DNA of 64,000 nt from Ureibacillus thermosphaericus (GTDB taxonomy: Bacteria; Bacillota; Bacilli; Bacillales_A; Planococcaceae): the NCBI RefSeq assembly GCF_012396605.1, contig NZ_JAAXPW010000011.1, positions 1-64,000 of the forward strand, in the 5' to 3' direction. Shown piece after piece: positions 46,928 to 55,852 of this stretch. The notes under the pieces are model-generated. The model saw only the letters and a list, made by a program, of their open reading frames with translations, made no database searches and was not told the DNA's origin. Every line of letters begins with the position of its first letter. Within the stretch, counting starts at the first letter, position 1. Made by a program: the position numbers and the translations under genes.

Positions 46928-47083
46928 TATTAACCCTCCCACTCTCTATCATGAATTTATATATAAGCATGATTTATACGACTAAGTCATTATAACATAA
47001 ATTGAAAAAAAATCTAGCATCATTTATTAATTAAAATCCTTATGTTAAAATAATTCAAAAATGTAAAATTCGGAGGAGCGATT

Positions 47084-47473
47084 GTGGAACTATCAACGTT
47101 ACTAATCATCATCGGCATTATTTGTATTATTGCATCTTTTTTCCTAAAAGATACATCAAAAAAATTAGAACGAGATGTTGAAGAATTGTCTCTGCAATTT
47201 TATCAAGAAACAAACGGAATTAAAAGAAGATTAAAAGTGATCGAAGAAGAATTATTACTCGAGCCTTCTTTTAAAGTAAAGCCGGCGACAAAACCTATTA
47301 CAACTAAATCAGAAAATGTACCCAAACAACCGAATAAGCCGGTCAATCAAATTTTAGTTCGACAAGTCATCGAATTAAATAAGCAAGGATACCCAATTAG
47401 TGAAATCAGCAAAATGTCAACATTATCTGAAGAACAAGTTCTACATATTCTTAATCACGGAGGTCAATCATGA
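47084..47473 (+). CDS. Membrane-anchored coiled-coil protein with C-terminal HTH-like segment
   Basis: A 129-residue protein: one transmembrane helix (about 4-22), a charged coiled coil (about 28-65), a Pro/Thr/Lys linker (about 70-90) and a C-terminal helical segment IRQVIELNKQGYPISEISKMSTLSEEQVLHILN-like that resembles a small helix-turn-helix. The layout recalls SwrB-type and DUF6115 proteins of Bacillales, but I cannot assign a function. GTG 47084 follows GGAGGAG. It overlaps the next gene by 4 bases, so the two are probably coupled. Confidence 0.7.
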   Translation: MELSTLLIIIGIICIIASFFLKDTSKKLERDVEELSLQFYQETNGIKRRLKVIEEELLLEPSFKVKPATKPITTKSENVPKQPNKPVNQILVRQVIELNKQGYPISEISKMSTLSEEQVLHILNHGGQS

Positions 47474-47964
47474 AAAGATCGACTGTTCGTGGGTTTGGCC
47501 TTGCTTGTTTAGTCATCGGCATCCTTTATACAGGGATGGATCGTTTCTCTCATACAGAATCAGAGTCAAAGGAAATTGCTAATTACGAAGAAAAAATTGC
47601 ACAGCTAGAATCCCAATTAAAATTAGCAAAACAACAATTACAAGAACTTGAAAATCAATCATCTTCCAATTCAACCGAAACGCAAGATGAACCCGAGGTA
47701 AATAATGAGCCTTCTGAAACGACTACATCGACACAACAGGAGAATGTAGTAGAAGGCATTCTATATATTTATTCCGGCCTAACACCTTATGAAGTTTCAA
47801 AAAAATTGGAAGATATGGGCGTTATTAAAAATGCGGTTGAAATGGAGTTATTTTTAGCACAACCGGAATATGCCCGCTCAATTCAAAAAGGGCAATTTAA
47901 AGTCAATTCCACGATGACCATTGAAGAAATTGCTAATTTAATTACAGGCAAACAAAATTCTTAA
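47470..47964 (+). CDS. MltG N-terminal-like envelope protein without catalytic domain
   Basis: A 164-residue protein with an N-terminal signal-anchor (about 7-23), a coiled coil (about 36-65), a Ser/Thr/Glu-rich linker (about 66-93) and a C-terminal domain VVEGILYIYSGLTPYEVSKKLEDMGVIKNAVEMELFL...IQKGQFKVNSTMTIEEIANLI. This end resembles the LysM-like subdomain at the start of MltG/YceG endolytic transglycosylases. The catalytic half is absent, so it may bind peptidoglycan or regulate MltG. Function is inference. Confidence 0.65.
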   Translation: MKRSTVRGFGLACLVIGILYTGMDRFSHTESESKEIANYEEKIAQLESQLKLAKQQLQELENQSSSNSTETQDEPEVNNEPSETTTSTQQENVVEGILYIYSGLTPYEVSKKLEDMGVIKNAVEMELFLAQPEYARSIQKGQFKVNSTMTIEEIANLITGKQNS

Positions 47965-47968
47965 TTCA

Positions 47969-48883
47969 TCAACCCAAACGGATGGAAGATGATTCTGTTT
48001 GGGTTTTATTAATAAAAAACTCTCGAACATATTCAATAAATTGCTTTACTGCTCCACTCATATAACGATTTTTTAAATAGCTTAGTCCAATTTCCCTTTT
48101 GCAGTCTTTAGCATCTACTTGTATGATGTGTACATTATATTGGTCTAGCCCTTTAATATGTGGAATTAACGAAACTCCTAAGCCGCTCTCCACAAGTCCG
48201 GCAATGGTATGTACTTCTTCCCCTTCAAAAGCAACATTTAATTGAAACCCTTCTCGTTTAAAAATCTCATCAACATATTTCCTCAATGAATTTCCTTTTT
48301 TGATAGAAATGAAAGGCTCCATTGCAAATTCAGCAAGCTTGACTTTTTTCCGATTTTTTAATGGATGTTGTTTCGGAACAATTAAAAATAACTCCTCTTC
48401 CCATAATTTTTCCCAATGGACGTCTTTACTAGTTTCAAGAGAAGATACTAAACAAATATCAAGCTCTCCCGTTTCCAATTTTTTCATAATGACACTAGAA
48501 TTGCTTTGAGTTAATTGAAAACGCATATGAGGAAATCGCTTTTTCGCTTTCATCATTAAGGATGGAATAACTTCGAGCCCCAACGTATGCATAAATCCTA
48601 ATGAGACTTCACCAACATCAGGTGACACAAGGTTGGTTAAATCTTCTTTTGCCCGTTCGATTTCTTTTATAATCAGATTCGTTCGTTCTAGGAAGAATTT
48701 CCCGTATCGGTTTAATTTGATGGAGCGGCCATTTCGATCGAAAAGTTCAACTCCTAAATACTCTTCCAGCATAGCAATCGATTTGCTGAGGGCAGGCTGG
48801 CTAATATGTAAAATTTCTGCTGCTCGCGACATATTTTCATATTTTGCAACAGTTTGAAAATAAATGAGTGCATTGATATCCAA
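47969..48883 (-). CDS. LysR-family transcriptional regulator
   Basis: A 304-residue LTTR. TTG 48883 (MDINALIYFQTVAKYENMSRAAEILHISQPALSKSI) is preceded by GAAGGGG at 8 bases; longer starts add a region not found in the family. An N-terminal winged HTH (1-60) is followed by the inducer-binding domain with GEVSLGFMHTLG and VESGLGVSLIPH. It diverges from an MFS gene that is its likely target. The ligand is unknown. Confidence 0.9.
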   Translation of the reverse strand: MDINALIYFQTVAKYENMSRAAEILHISQPALSKSIAMLEEYLGVELFDRNGRSIKLNRYGKFFLERTNLIIKEIERAKEDLTNLVSPDVGEVSLGFMHTLGLEVIPSLMMKAKKRFPHMRFQLTQSNSSVIMKKLETGELDICLVSSLETSKDVHWEKLWEEELFLIVPKQHPLKNRKKVKLAEFAMEPFISIKKGNSLRKYVDEIFKREGFQLNVAFEGEEVHTIAGLVESGLGVSLIPHIKGLDQYNVHIIQVDAKDCKREIGLSYLKNRYMSGAVKQFIEYVREFFINKTQTESSSIRLG

Positions 48884-49099
48884 TTGATTGTCCCCTTCTC
48901 CTTCATATTCTTTATCCAAATTATAGCATGTCCTAAAAATGTCACAATGAAATGGCATATTTTAAAGAATCATCTACTTATAACTCAAAGTTATTAGTGA
49001 AATAAAAACTATGAAATTACTATTTTAGAAAATCACCATTATAATTATCGGTAAATTGATTGTTCAAAAAAATGTCAAAATTAAAAGAGGCGAAGAACA

Positions 49100-50290
49100 G
49101 TGTATATCCAAAAAGGAACTCGAGAATTTACATTAACGAATTTAGCATTGTTTGCAGCAGGATTTATTATTTTTGCAAACTTATACATTACGCAACCTTT
49201 ATTTCCGCAATTTTCTGAAGAATTCCATGTTTCACCTGCTGTAGCCAGTTTATCATTATCAGCTTCTACTGTCGCCCTATCCTTTAGTTTAATTTTATTT
49301 GGATCATTATCGGAAGCTTGGGGACGAAAGCGATTAATGACCTTTTCCATCTTTGCAGCATCGTTCATAACAATTGTGCTAGCATTCTCTCCTTCTTTTG
49401 AAATTTTATTGTTATTGAGAGTCATACAAGGCATTGTTTTTGCGGGAATTCCTGCCATTGCGATGGCCTATTTAGGAGAAGAAATGGATCCTTCTAGCCT
49501 GGGTATTGCAATGGGACTATATATAAGCGGAAATTCCGTTGGTGGCCTTAGCGGGCGGATTATCATGGGAACGGTAACAGATTTATTTTCGTGGCAAGTA
49601 GGAATGCTTTTTCTTGGTATTTTAAGTTTAATTGTGAGCTTCTTTTTCATATGGGCATTGCCGGCATCTCAACATTTTGAACCAAGACCTTTACAATTAG
49701 CTTCCTTGACGAAATCACTATTTTCCCATTTAAAAGATCCAGGTTTAGTCTGCTTGTTCGGAATTGCATTCACATTAATGGGGGGATTTGTCACTTTATA
49801 TAACTATATTAGTTATAAATTGCTAGATGAACCTTACAACCTAAGTACAACTATCGTTGGCTGGATTTTTATAGTTTATTTAGTTGGAACTTTTAGCTCT
49901 GCTTGGTTTGGTAGTTTATCGGATCGGTTTGGGCGTCAAAAGGTGCTGTTAGTCGGGATTATGATTATGTTATCGGGAGCTTTATTAACACTTCCCGTCA
50001 ATTTAATAATTAAAATACTTGGGATTGTTGTATTTACTTTCGGCTTTTTCGGGTCACATTCCATCGCAAGTTCTTGGGTAAGCAGCCGGGCAAAAAGCAA
50101 TAAAGCTCAAGCCTCTTCCCTTTACTTATTTGCCTACTATTTTGGTTCAAGTGTTGGTGGAACAACAGGTGGATTCTTTTGGTCTAGTTTCGGATGGAAC
50201 GGGGTAATCGCATTCATCAGTGCGTTTATCATTACTTCTCTCCTATTAGCTGTTATACTGAATTTAAGCAGTAGAAGAACTGAGAATTAA
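49100..50290 (+). CDS. MFS transporter (YybF/YnfM-type)
   Basis: A 396-residue major facilitator with 12 predicted helices. Motif A of the first half is GSLSEAWGRKRLM, and its repeat in the second half is GSLSDRFGRQKVL. YITQPLFPQFSEEFHVSPAVASLSLSAST in the first loop is typical of the YybF/YnfM efflux subgroup. GTG 49100 follows AAGAGGCGAAG. Control by the divergent LysR regulator is likely. The substrate is unknown; efflux of a small molecule is the best guess. Confidence 0.9.
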   Translation: MYIQKGTREFTLTNLALFAAGFIIFANLYITQPLFPQFSEEFHVSPAVASLSLSASTVALSFSLILFGSLSEAWGRKRLMTFSIFAASFITIVLAFSPSFEILLLLRVIQGIVFAGIPAIAMAYLGEEMDPSSLGIAMGLYISGNSVGGLSGRIIMGTVTDLFSWQVGMLFLGILSLIVSFFFIWALPASQHFEPRPLQLASLTKSLFSHLKDPGLVCLFGIAFTLMGGFVTLYNYISYKLLDEPYNLSTTIVGWIFIVYLVGTFSSAWFGSLSDRFGRQKVLLVGIMIMLSGALLTLPVNLIIKILGIVVFTFGFFGSHSIASSWVSSRAKSNKAQASSLYLFAYYFGSSVGGTTGGFFWSSFGWNGVIAFISAFIITSLLLAVILNLSSRRTEN

Positions 50291-50311
50291 TAGTGAAAGT
50301 GAGGAGCTCTC

Positions 50312-50782
50312 ATGGAATTTTACGATATCGAAGTAACAACTGCTAAGGGAGAAACATATCCATTAAGCCGCTATAAAGGACAAGTAATGTTAATTGTGAA
50401 CACTGCATCTAATTGCGGTTTTGCTCCACAATTTGATGAACTAGAAAAAATTTATCAAAAATATAAAGATCGTGGGTTTGTCGTTTTAGGATTCCCCTCC
50501 AATCAGTTTAAACAAGAATTAGACTCTGCAAAAGATGCGGAAGAAGCATGTCGAATCAATTACGGGGTGACATTCCCAATCCATGAAATTGTAGCGGTTA
50601 ACGGAGAAGAGGCACACCCTTTATTTAAATTTTTAACCCGTAATACAAAAGGCGTTCTCGGTTCGAAAGTAAAGTGGAATTTTACGAAATTTTTAGTGGA
50701 TCGAAACGGTGAAGTAGTCGCTCGTTTTGCCCCGATGGATAAACCATCCAAATTTGAGAAAGAGATTGAGAAATATTTATAA
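50312..50782 (+). CDS. gpx: Glutathione peroxidase-family thiol peroxidase
   Basis: A 156-residue thioredoxin-fold peroxidase. The active-site block is NTASNCGFAPQFDELEKIY, with Cys35 in place of selenocysteine. Gln in GFPSNQF and Trp in KVKWNFTKFLVDRNGE complete the catalytic tetrad. Bacterial Cys forms generally use thioredoxin. GTGAGGAGC precedes the ATG, 21 bases after the MFS gene, so the two may be cotranscribed. It is followed by the 21-bp repeat region. Confidence 0.95.
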   Translation: MEFYDIEVTTAKGETYPLSRYKGQVMLIVNTASNCGFAPQFDELEKIYQKYKDRGFVVLGFPSNQFKQELDSAKDAEEACRINYGVTFPIHEIVAVNGEEAHPLFKFLTRNTKGVLGSKVKWNFTKFLVDRNGEVVARFAPMDKPSKFEKEIEKYL

Positions 50783-50803
50783 TAACGCTTTATATTTCTG
50801 GAA

Positions 50804-51087
50804 TGGCTATTATAAAGTGCAGATTGACCATTATCCTATTGGTATTGACTATTTTTTGCTTGACTTTGGCAATTATCACTTCTTTATATCAGCATGTTCA
50901 GCTCATTGACAAATTTGGCCATTTATCCTATTGAGTTTGGCTATTATTTACTAAACTTTGACTATTATCTTTCAATCAATTTTCTTGATAATTGGCTATA
51001 ACTGTCACAATTTTGACTATTATCCTCCTCAGATTGACTAATATGAATTGAAGTTTGACTAATAACCATCTATTAGGACTATTATCT
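50804..51087. repeat. Degenerate 21-bp tandem array, consensus TTGACTATTATC + spacer
   Basis: About a dozen imperfect copies of TGRCTATTATC occur between the convergent gpx and trpG genes. Copies start near 50804, 50825, 50846, 50866, 50916, 50938, 50959, 50993, 51014, 51035, 51056 and 51076. Most steps are 20-22 bases; longer gaps (50 and 34) contain degenerate copies or a slip. All are in the same orientation. The spacers between cores are not conserved, unlike CRISPR repeats, where the repeat is longer and exact. The region has stops in all frames. It fills an interval of 358 bases without a gene. Confidence 0.8.
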
Positions 51088-51101
51088 TCAATAAAATAAC
51101 A

Positions 51102-51134
51102 GGCTTTCTAGAACGTTATACATTCTAGAAAGCC
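51102..51134. terminator. Bidirectional terminator, gpx region / trpG
   Basis: GGCTTTCTAGAA and TTCTAGAAAGCC form a perfect 12-bp stem around a 9-base loop. TTTTTA follows on the + strand and an AT-rich tract on the minus strand. It is the end of trpEG. Confidence 0.88.
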
Positions 51135-51140
51135 TTTTTA

Positions 51141-51710
51141 CTATGCATTCGCTAAAAACGCCTTGACGATATGATTTCCGCTTGGTGTACCGATTGACTC
51201 AGGATGGAATTGTACGCCATAGATAGGTAGCTGTTTATGTTGAATAGCCATAATTTCTCCATCATCTTTTGACGTTGCAATTACCTCAAAGTCTTTACTT
51301 AATGTCGTAGGTTCAATGACTAATGAATGATAACGCATCACTTCTACATCATTAAAACACTCTTTGAACAATCCCTTTCGTTCATAGTTTAATAGCGACG
51401 TTTTTCCATGCATGATGCGGTTTGCTTGCACAATCTCACCGCCAAATGCGGCACCGATAATTTGATGCCCTAAACAAACACCAAGGATTGGAAACTCCGT
51501 GTACAGTTCTTTTACAAGATTGACCGTTTGAGGAATATCATCAGGTCTTCCAGGTCCTGGCGATAATACAATCGCTTCAGGTTGCATATCACGAATTTCG
51601 TCAATCGTGATGTCATCGTAGCGAATAACCTTCACTTCTTTTCCGAGCGAGGCAATTTGTTGATATAAATTGTATGTGAATGAATCGTAATGATCAATTA
51701 GTAATATCAT
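51141..51710 (-). CDS. trpG: Anthranilate synthase glutamine amidotransferase subunit
   Basis: The class I glutaminase that supplies ammonia to TrpE. At 189 residues it has LSPGPGRPDD, the nucleophile Cys in GVCLGHQIIGAAFGG, and the catalytic His-Glu in GVQFHPESIGTPSG. In many Bacilli a single amidotransferase serves both TrpE and PabB; the Trp T-box upstream argues for tryptophan synthesis as the main role. It overlaps trpE by 4 bases and ends in a terminator, so no trpDCFBA follow. Confidence 0.92.
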   Translation of the reverse strand: MILLIDHYDSFTYNLYQQIASLGKEVKVIRYDDITIDEIRDMQPEAIVLSPGPGRPDDIPQTVNLVKELYTEFPILGVCLGHQIIGAAFGGEIVQANRIMHGKTSLLNYERKGLFKECFNDVEVMRYHSLVIEPTTLSKDFEVIATSKDDGEIMAIQHKQLPIYGVQFHPESIGTPSGNHIVKAFLANA

Positions 51711-53083
51711 CGCTCTACCTCCAACAAAGCCTTCATTTTATTCAGTGTCTCTTCATATTCAGATTGCGGAATGGAATCATACACGATTCCTGCCCCAGCT
51801 TGCACATATGCTTTTTCGTCTTTTACGATCATCGTACGTATCGCAATTGCCAAGTCTAAATTGCCATTGATTGAAATATAACCAATTGCCCCTGCGTAAA
51901 CCCCTCTTTTTTGTTGTTCCAGTTCATTGATAATTTGCATGGCGCGAATTTTCGGAGCTCCGGAAACCGTTCCAGCAGGCAAGCAACTAGTAATGACATC
52001 CACTACATGAACATCATCTCTTTTTTCACCGATTACTTCGGAAACAATATGCATTACATATTTATACTTTTCTATTTTCATATATTTTGAAACGTTCACT
52101 GTACCGACCTTCGAAACCCTCCCCAAATCGTTTCGACCTAAATCAACGAGCATGCGATGTTCCGCAAGTTCTTTCTCATCACTTAGAAGAAGTTCCTCTA
52201 ATTTTCGATCATCTTCCTTTGTTTTTCCACGAGGTTTCGTTCCAGCAATCGGATTCGTCTTAATGAATCCATCGGTGATTTTTACTAAACTTTCTGGGGA
52301 AGTACCCAAAATTGTATAATCATCAAACTCTAAATAGAACATGTATGGTGATGGATTCGAAGTACGCAGACTGCGGTATAAAGAAAAAGGATTTCCTTTA
52401 AAATCTGACGAAAAACGTTGAGATAATACAACTTGAAAAATGTCACCACATTCAATATATTTTTTTGCTTTTTCTACCATTTTCACAAATGTTTCTTGGT
52501 CAATGGATGGACGAAATTCAACTGCACTTTTTTCTACTTCAATAAGCGTAGTACCATTTTTCAATTGTTCTTCAATCTGATGGATGTATTCATCCATTTC
52601 CTCTCTTGTTTTACCTTCTTGGAATAAATCAATGGCCACGATCGATACTTTTTGTAGTAAATGATCGATGACAATAAAACGATTATAAAACAGAAGATGC
52701 ACATCTGGCATATTCAACTCATCTGATAAGACAGGTCCGATGTTTTCAGAATAAAAAGCCGTATCATAGCTAAAATAACCAATTGCTCCTCCAAAGAAGG
52801 AAAAAGGGAGTGGTTCATTGGAAATAGGGATTATATCTCTCAACTTTTGAAAGACCGAACCTTCCCTCTTTTCCTCCTCCCCTTCTTTCCTAAACAAGTA
52901 ACTCTCTTTATTGCCAATTAATTCTGCAATCGGATCATAGGCAATAAAGGAATATCTTCCGCTTTCCTCATGTTTCGCAGCAGATTCAAATAATACTTTA
53001 TTTTTTCCTGAGACACTAAGGAAAACAGAAATAGGGGTCATCATATCTCCCTGTAAAGTTTTCATTACATAATTTACTGTCAT
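51707..53083 (-). CDS. trpE: Anthranilate synthase component I
   Basis: TrpE makes anthranilate from chorismate and ammonia. At 458 residues it has the N-terminal regulatory region with LFESAAKHEESGRYSFIA, where the LLES-type Trp-binding motif reads LFES. The chorismate-binding domain has GTSPESLVK, TNPIAGTKPRGK, ELAEHRMLVDLGRNDLGRV, CLPAGTVSGAPKIRAM and AGAGIVYDS. It could be confused with PabB, but the UGG T-box leader and the CLPAGTVSGAPK motif favour TrpE. GGAGAAGG precedes the ATG. Confidence 0.92.
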   Translation of the reverse strand: MTVNYVMKTLQGDMMTPISVFLSVSGKNKVLFESAAKHEESGRYSFIAYDPIAELIGNKESYLFRKEGEEEKREGSVFQKLRDIIPISNEPLPFSFFGGAIGYFSYDTAFYSENIGPVLSDELNMPDVHLLFYNRFIVIDHLLQKVSIVAIDLFQEGKTREEMDEYIHQIEEQLKNGTTLIEVEKSAVEFRPSIDQETFVKMVEKAKKYIECGDIFQVVLSQRFSSDFKGNPFSLYRSLRTSNPSPYMFYLEFDDYTILGTSPESLVKITDGFIKTNPIAGTKPRGKTKEDDRKLEELLLSDEKELAEHRMLVDLGRNDLGRVSKVGTVNVSKYMKIEKYKYVMHIVSEVIGEKRDDVHVVDVITSCLPAGTVSGAPKIRAMQIINELEQQKRGVYAGAIGYISINGNLDLAIAIRTMIVKDEKAYVQAGAGIVYDSIPQSEYEETLNKMKALLEVER

Positions 53084-53128
53084 CTCTACCTTCTCCTCTC
53101 AACTCAACTAACTAAGCTATCAAAATAA

Positions 53129-53345
53129 AAAAACTCCCCTAAAATTAAAGGACGGGGAGCCGTGGTACCACCTTTATTGACATAAGAAGACTTATGTCCA
53201 CTCAAAGTTTGTAACGTAAACGATACGCTAGCACCTACTAAACTTTCAATGCTAGAGCTAGAAAACCCATTCGTATTATGTCTTGCACTAGCTCGCACCA
53301 ACCGCTAGCTCTCTTAGCCAATCCATAATACTACTCTTTTTCATC
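53129..53345 (-). promoter_or_regulatory. T-box riboswitch (Trp, UGG) upstream of trpE
   Basis: On the minus strand the T-box AAAGGTGGTACCACGG lies at about 53159-53176, followed by the terminator stem CTCCCC/GGGGAG and T7 (53129-53160). Stem I closes with GTATTATG pairing to CATAATAC. Right after that arm the specifier loop reads GAA-TGG-G, giving a UGG tryptophan specifier at 53267-53269. In this known class, uncharged tRNA(Trp) stabilises the antiterminator and switches on transcription. Confidence 0.93.
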
Positions 53346-53432
53346 ATCGCTTCCGTATTTGGTTGAAATAATTTTATTATAAATTTTTTCATTATTCAAT
53401 AAAAACCCTTTTGAAAAGGTTAGAATACTACA

Positions 53433-54095
53433 TTAACGGTTTAAATCTAAGTAAAGGCCTTTTTTCAAATAGAGGATATATTCTGCCATATTCGTTGCCA
53501 AATCCGCACACCGCTCAATAAATCGACATACAAAAGATAAATACGTGATTTGCGAAACACTTTCAGGGCTAATGGCAGAAAGTTTCATTAAATGTGCAAT
53601 CATATTACCATACATTTCATCGATTTGATCATCCATTTCAGCAATTTCTTTTGCATTTTGGACATTTTCTTCCACAAATGCATTAACGACTTGCCGAAGC
53701 ATCGATATCGTTTTATAGCACATATCTTCCATTAACTCTACTGACGTAATAAACTGTTTCTCCCCAATGCGAATGGCTTCCTTTGATATGTTCACTGCAT
53801 AATCTCCAACCCGTTCCATATCTGAAGCAGCTTTTAATAAAACGATAAGACGACGAAGATCTGTTGCAACAATTGGTTGTTGTTTGGTCAGAAGGAGCAC
53901 TACTTTATTATGAATCTCTTCTTCCATCTTGTTCATTTCCACATCTTCTTCTATTATTCGTTTTGCTAATTCCATATCTTTTTCAATAAATGCTTGAAAC
54001 GATAATTCAAATTGATGAATACTTTTATCGCACAAAGTTAAAAATGCTTGTTGCACAGATTCCAATTCTTTGTCCAATCTTTCTCGAATACTCAC
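53433..54095 (-). CDS. phoU: Phosphate signalling protein PhoU
   Basis: A 220-residue protein made of two three-helix PhoU repeats with the acidic metal-binding motifs EEDVEMNKMEEEIHN and EMDDQIDEMYGNM. It links Pst activity to the PhoR-PhoP system. GTG 54095 (MSIRERLDKELESVQQ) follows AGGAGTG; the longer frame would run through pstB. It is last in the pst operon, 16 bases after pstB. Confidence 0.94.
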   Translation of the reverse strand: MSIRERLDKELESVQQAFLTLCDKSIHQFELSFQAFIEKDMELAKRIIEEDVEMNKMEEEIHNKVVLLLTKQQPIVATDLRRLIVLLKAASDMERVGDYAVNISKEAIRIGEKQFITSVELMEDMCYKTISMLRQVVNAFVEENVQNAKEIAEMDDQIDEMYGNMIAHLMKLSAISPESVSQITYLSFVCRFIERCADLATNMAEYILYLKKGLYLDLNR

Positions 54096-54111
54096 ACACC
54101 CATCACTCCTA

Positions 54112-54963
54112 TTAGCCGAAACGCCCTGAAATATAATCTTCTGTACGCTGATCACGTGGTGTTGAGAATATTCGATCTGTGATGTCAAATTCCACTACTT
54201 CTCCATTTAAGAAAAAGACTGTTTTGTCTGAAATCCGGGCCGCTTGTTGCATATTGTGTGTCACAATAATAATGGAGTAATTCTTTTTTAAGTCCTGAAT
54301 GAGGTCCTCAACTTTTAATGTAGAAATTGGATCAAGGGCAGATGTTGGTTCGTCCATTAAAATGACATCTGGTTCTATCGCTAGACACCGTGCAATACAA
54401 ATACGTTGTTGTTGTCCTCCTGATAAACCATAAGCATTGTGATGAAGACGATCTTTCACTTCATCCCAAATCGCTGCACCTCTCAATGACCTTTCTACAA
54501 TTTCATCTAGTATTTTTTTATTTTTAATGCCATGAATTCTCGGACCATAAGCAACGTTATCATATATGGATTTCGGAAAAGGGTTTGGCTTTTGAAACAC
54601 CATCCCAACTTTTGTACGCAATTCCTCTACTGCATAATCAGCAGCAAAAATATTGCGACCACGGTATAAAATTTCTCCGTTTATTTTCACTGATGGAACA
54701 AGTTCCACCATGCGGTTCAACGCTTTAATAAAAGTTGATTTTCCGCATCCTGAAGGCCCGATGATGGCAGTCACTTCATTTTCTTGAACGTTAAATTGAA
54801 TATCTTTTAACGCATGGTGCTCACCATACCAAAGATTAAAATTGTTCGCATAGAAAACGGATGCTTTACTGTTTGTCTGGAAATTTTCATTCACTTTGAA
54901 CTGCTTTTCAACAACACGCAAAGGTTTCAGTTCATTGTTAATCATTGTTTGTACCACTTTCAC
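54112..54963 (-). CDS. pstB: Phosphate ABC transporter ATPase PstB
   Basis: The ATPase of the high-affinity phosphate importer. Walker A is GPSGCGKST, the Q-loop is [27 protein letters not shown] (diagnostic for PstB), the signature is LSGGQQQR and Walker B is [13 protein letters not shown]. At 283 residues there is an N-terminal extension of about 30 residues. The start could be GTG 54963, with AAGGATGG very close, or an internal codon. Confidence 0.96.
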   Translation of the reverse strand: MKVVQTMINNELKPLRVVEKQFKVNENFQTNSKASVFYANNFNLWYGEHHALKDIQFNVQENEVTAIIGPSGCGKSTFIKALNRMVELVPSVKINGEILYRGRNIFAADYAVEELRTKVGMVFQKPNPFPKSIYDNVAYGPRIHGIKNKKILDEIVERSLRGAAIWDEVKDRLHHNAYGLSGGQQQRICIARCLAIEPDVILMDEPTSALDPISTLKVEDLIQDLKKNYSIIIVTHNMQQAARISDKTVFFLNGEVVEFDITDRIFSTPRDQRTEDYISGRFG

Positions 54964-54969
54964 CCATCC

Positions 54970-55851
54970 TTAATATCGTTTTTGGAATTTATTTCGAATC
55001 AACACGGCAATCGAATTCATCAGCACAAGGACAATCATCAACACAATAATTCCCGCTGCAGCAACATATTGAAATGCTTCTTGCGGGCGTTTTGCCCAAT
55101 CGTAAATTTGCATCGGCAAAGCTGTAAATTCACTAAGCAAACCCGTAGGCAAGAAATGGATAATCACAGGGATTCCGATTACAACTAATGGCGCTGTTTC
55201 TCCAATTGCACGAGATAAAGCTAAAATGCTACCCGTCAAGATTCCCGGTATGGCAGATGGCAATACAACTCGAGTAATCGTTTGCCATTTTGTTGCGCCC
55301 ATACCATATGAAGCTTCCCGCTGTTCTTTTGGTACAGCACGGATCGCTTCTTGTGCAGCTACAATAATGACAGGTAAAATTAATAAACTCATCGTTAATC
55401 CAGCAGCTAGAATACTTTTTCCTAAACCAAACATGCGGACAAAAATGGTTAATCCTAATAAACCAAAGACAATTGATGGTACACCAGCTAAGTTGGATAT
55501 ATTTGTTCGAATAAAATCATTAAATCTATTATTCTTTGCATACTCTTCCAAATATATTGCTGTTGCCACCCCAAGTATGATGGAAGTTGGAGCTACAACG
55601 AGCATCATACAAATCGAACCAATTAATGCCGCTTTTACTCCAGCTTTTTCAGGAAAACGCGAACCGAAATTGTTAAAGAAATCCCAATTTATGTATCCCG
55701 CTCCTTGACATATTATTCTTACAATTAATACAACGAGGGTTAACAATGCAAAAGAAGTAGCAAGGAAGAATATCATTTTCCAAATTTTATTTTTTCTTAA
55801 TCGAGACTGCATACGCTTCATGACGACGGTATCGTCAATGTATTTCGTCAT
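54970..55851 (-). CDS. pstA: Phosphate ABC transporter permease PstA
   Basis: A 293-residue inner-membrane permease with six predicted helices and the EAA-type loop EASYGMGATKWQTITRVVLPSAIPGILTG. The GVPSIVFGLLGL block is characteristic of PstA. It lies 1 base after pstC and 6 before pstB. Confidence 0.95.
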   Translation of the reverse strand: MTKYIDDTVVMKRMQSRLRKNKIWKMIFFLATSFALLTLVVLIVRIICQGAGYINWDFFNNFGSRFPEKAGVKAALIGSICMMLVVAPTSIILGVATAIYLEEYAKNNRFNDFIRTNISNLAGVPSIVFGLLGLTIFVRMFGLGKSILAAGLTMSLLILPVIIVAAQEAIRAVPKEQREASYGMGATKWQTITRVVLPSAIPGILTGSILALSRAIGETAPLVVIGIPVIIHFLPTGLLSEFTALPMQIYDWAKRPQEAFQYVAAAGIIVLMIVLVLMNSIAVLIRNKFQKRY

Positions 55852-55852
55852 A

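Noticed and set aside
50804-51087. CRISPR array interpretation of the 21-bp repeats
   Set aside because: The conserved core is about 11-12 bases and imperfect, the period is too short, and no cas gene is nearby.
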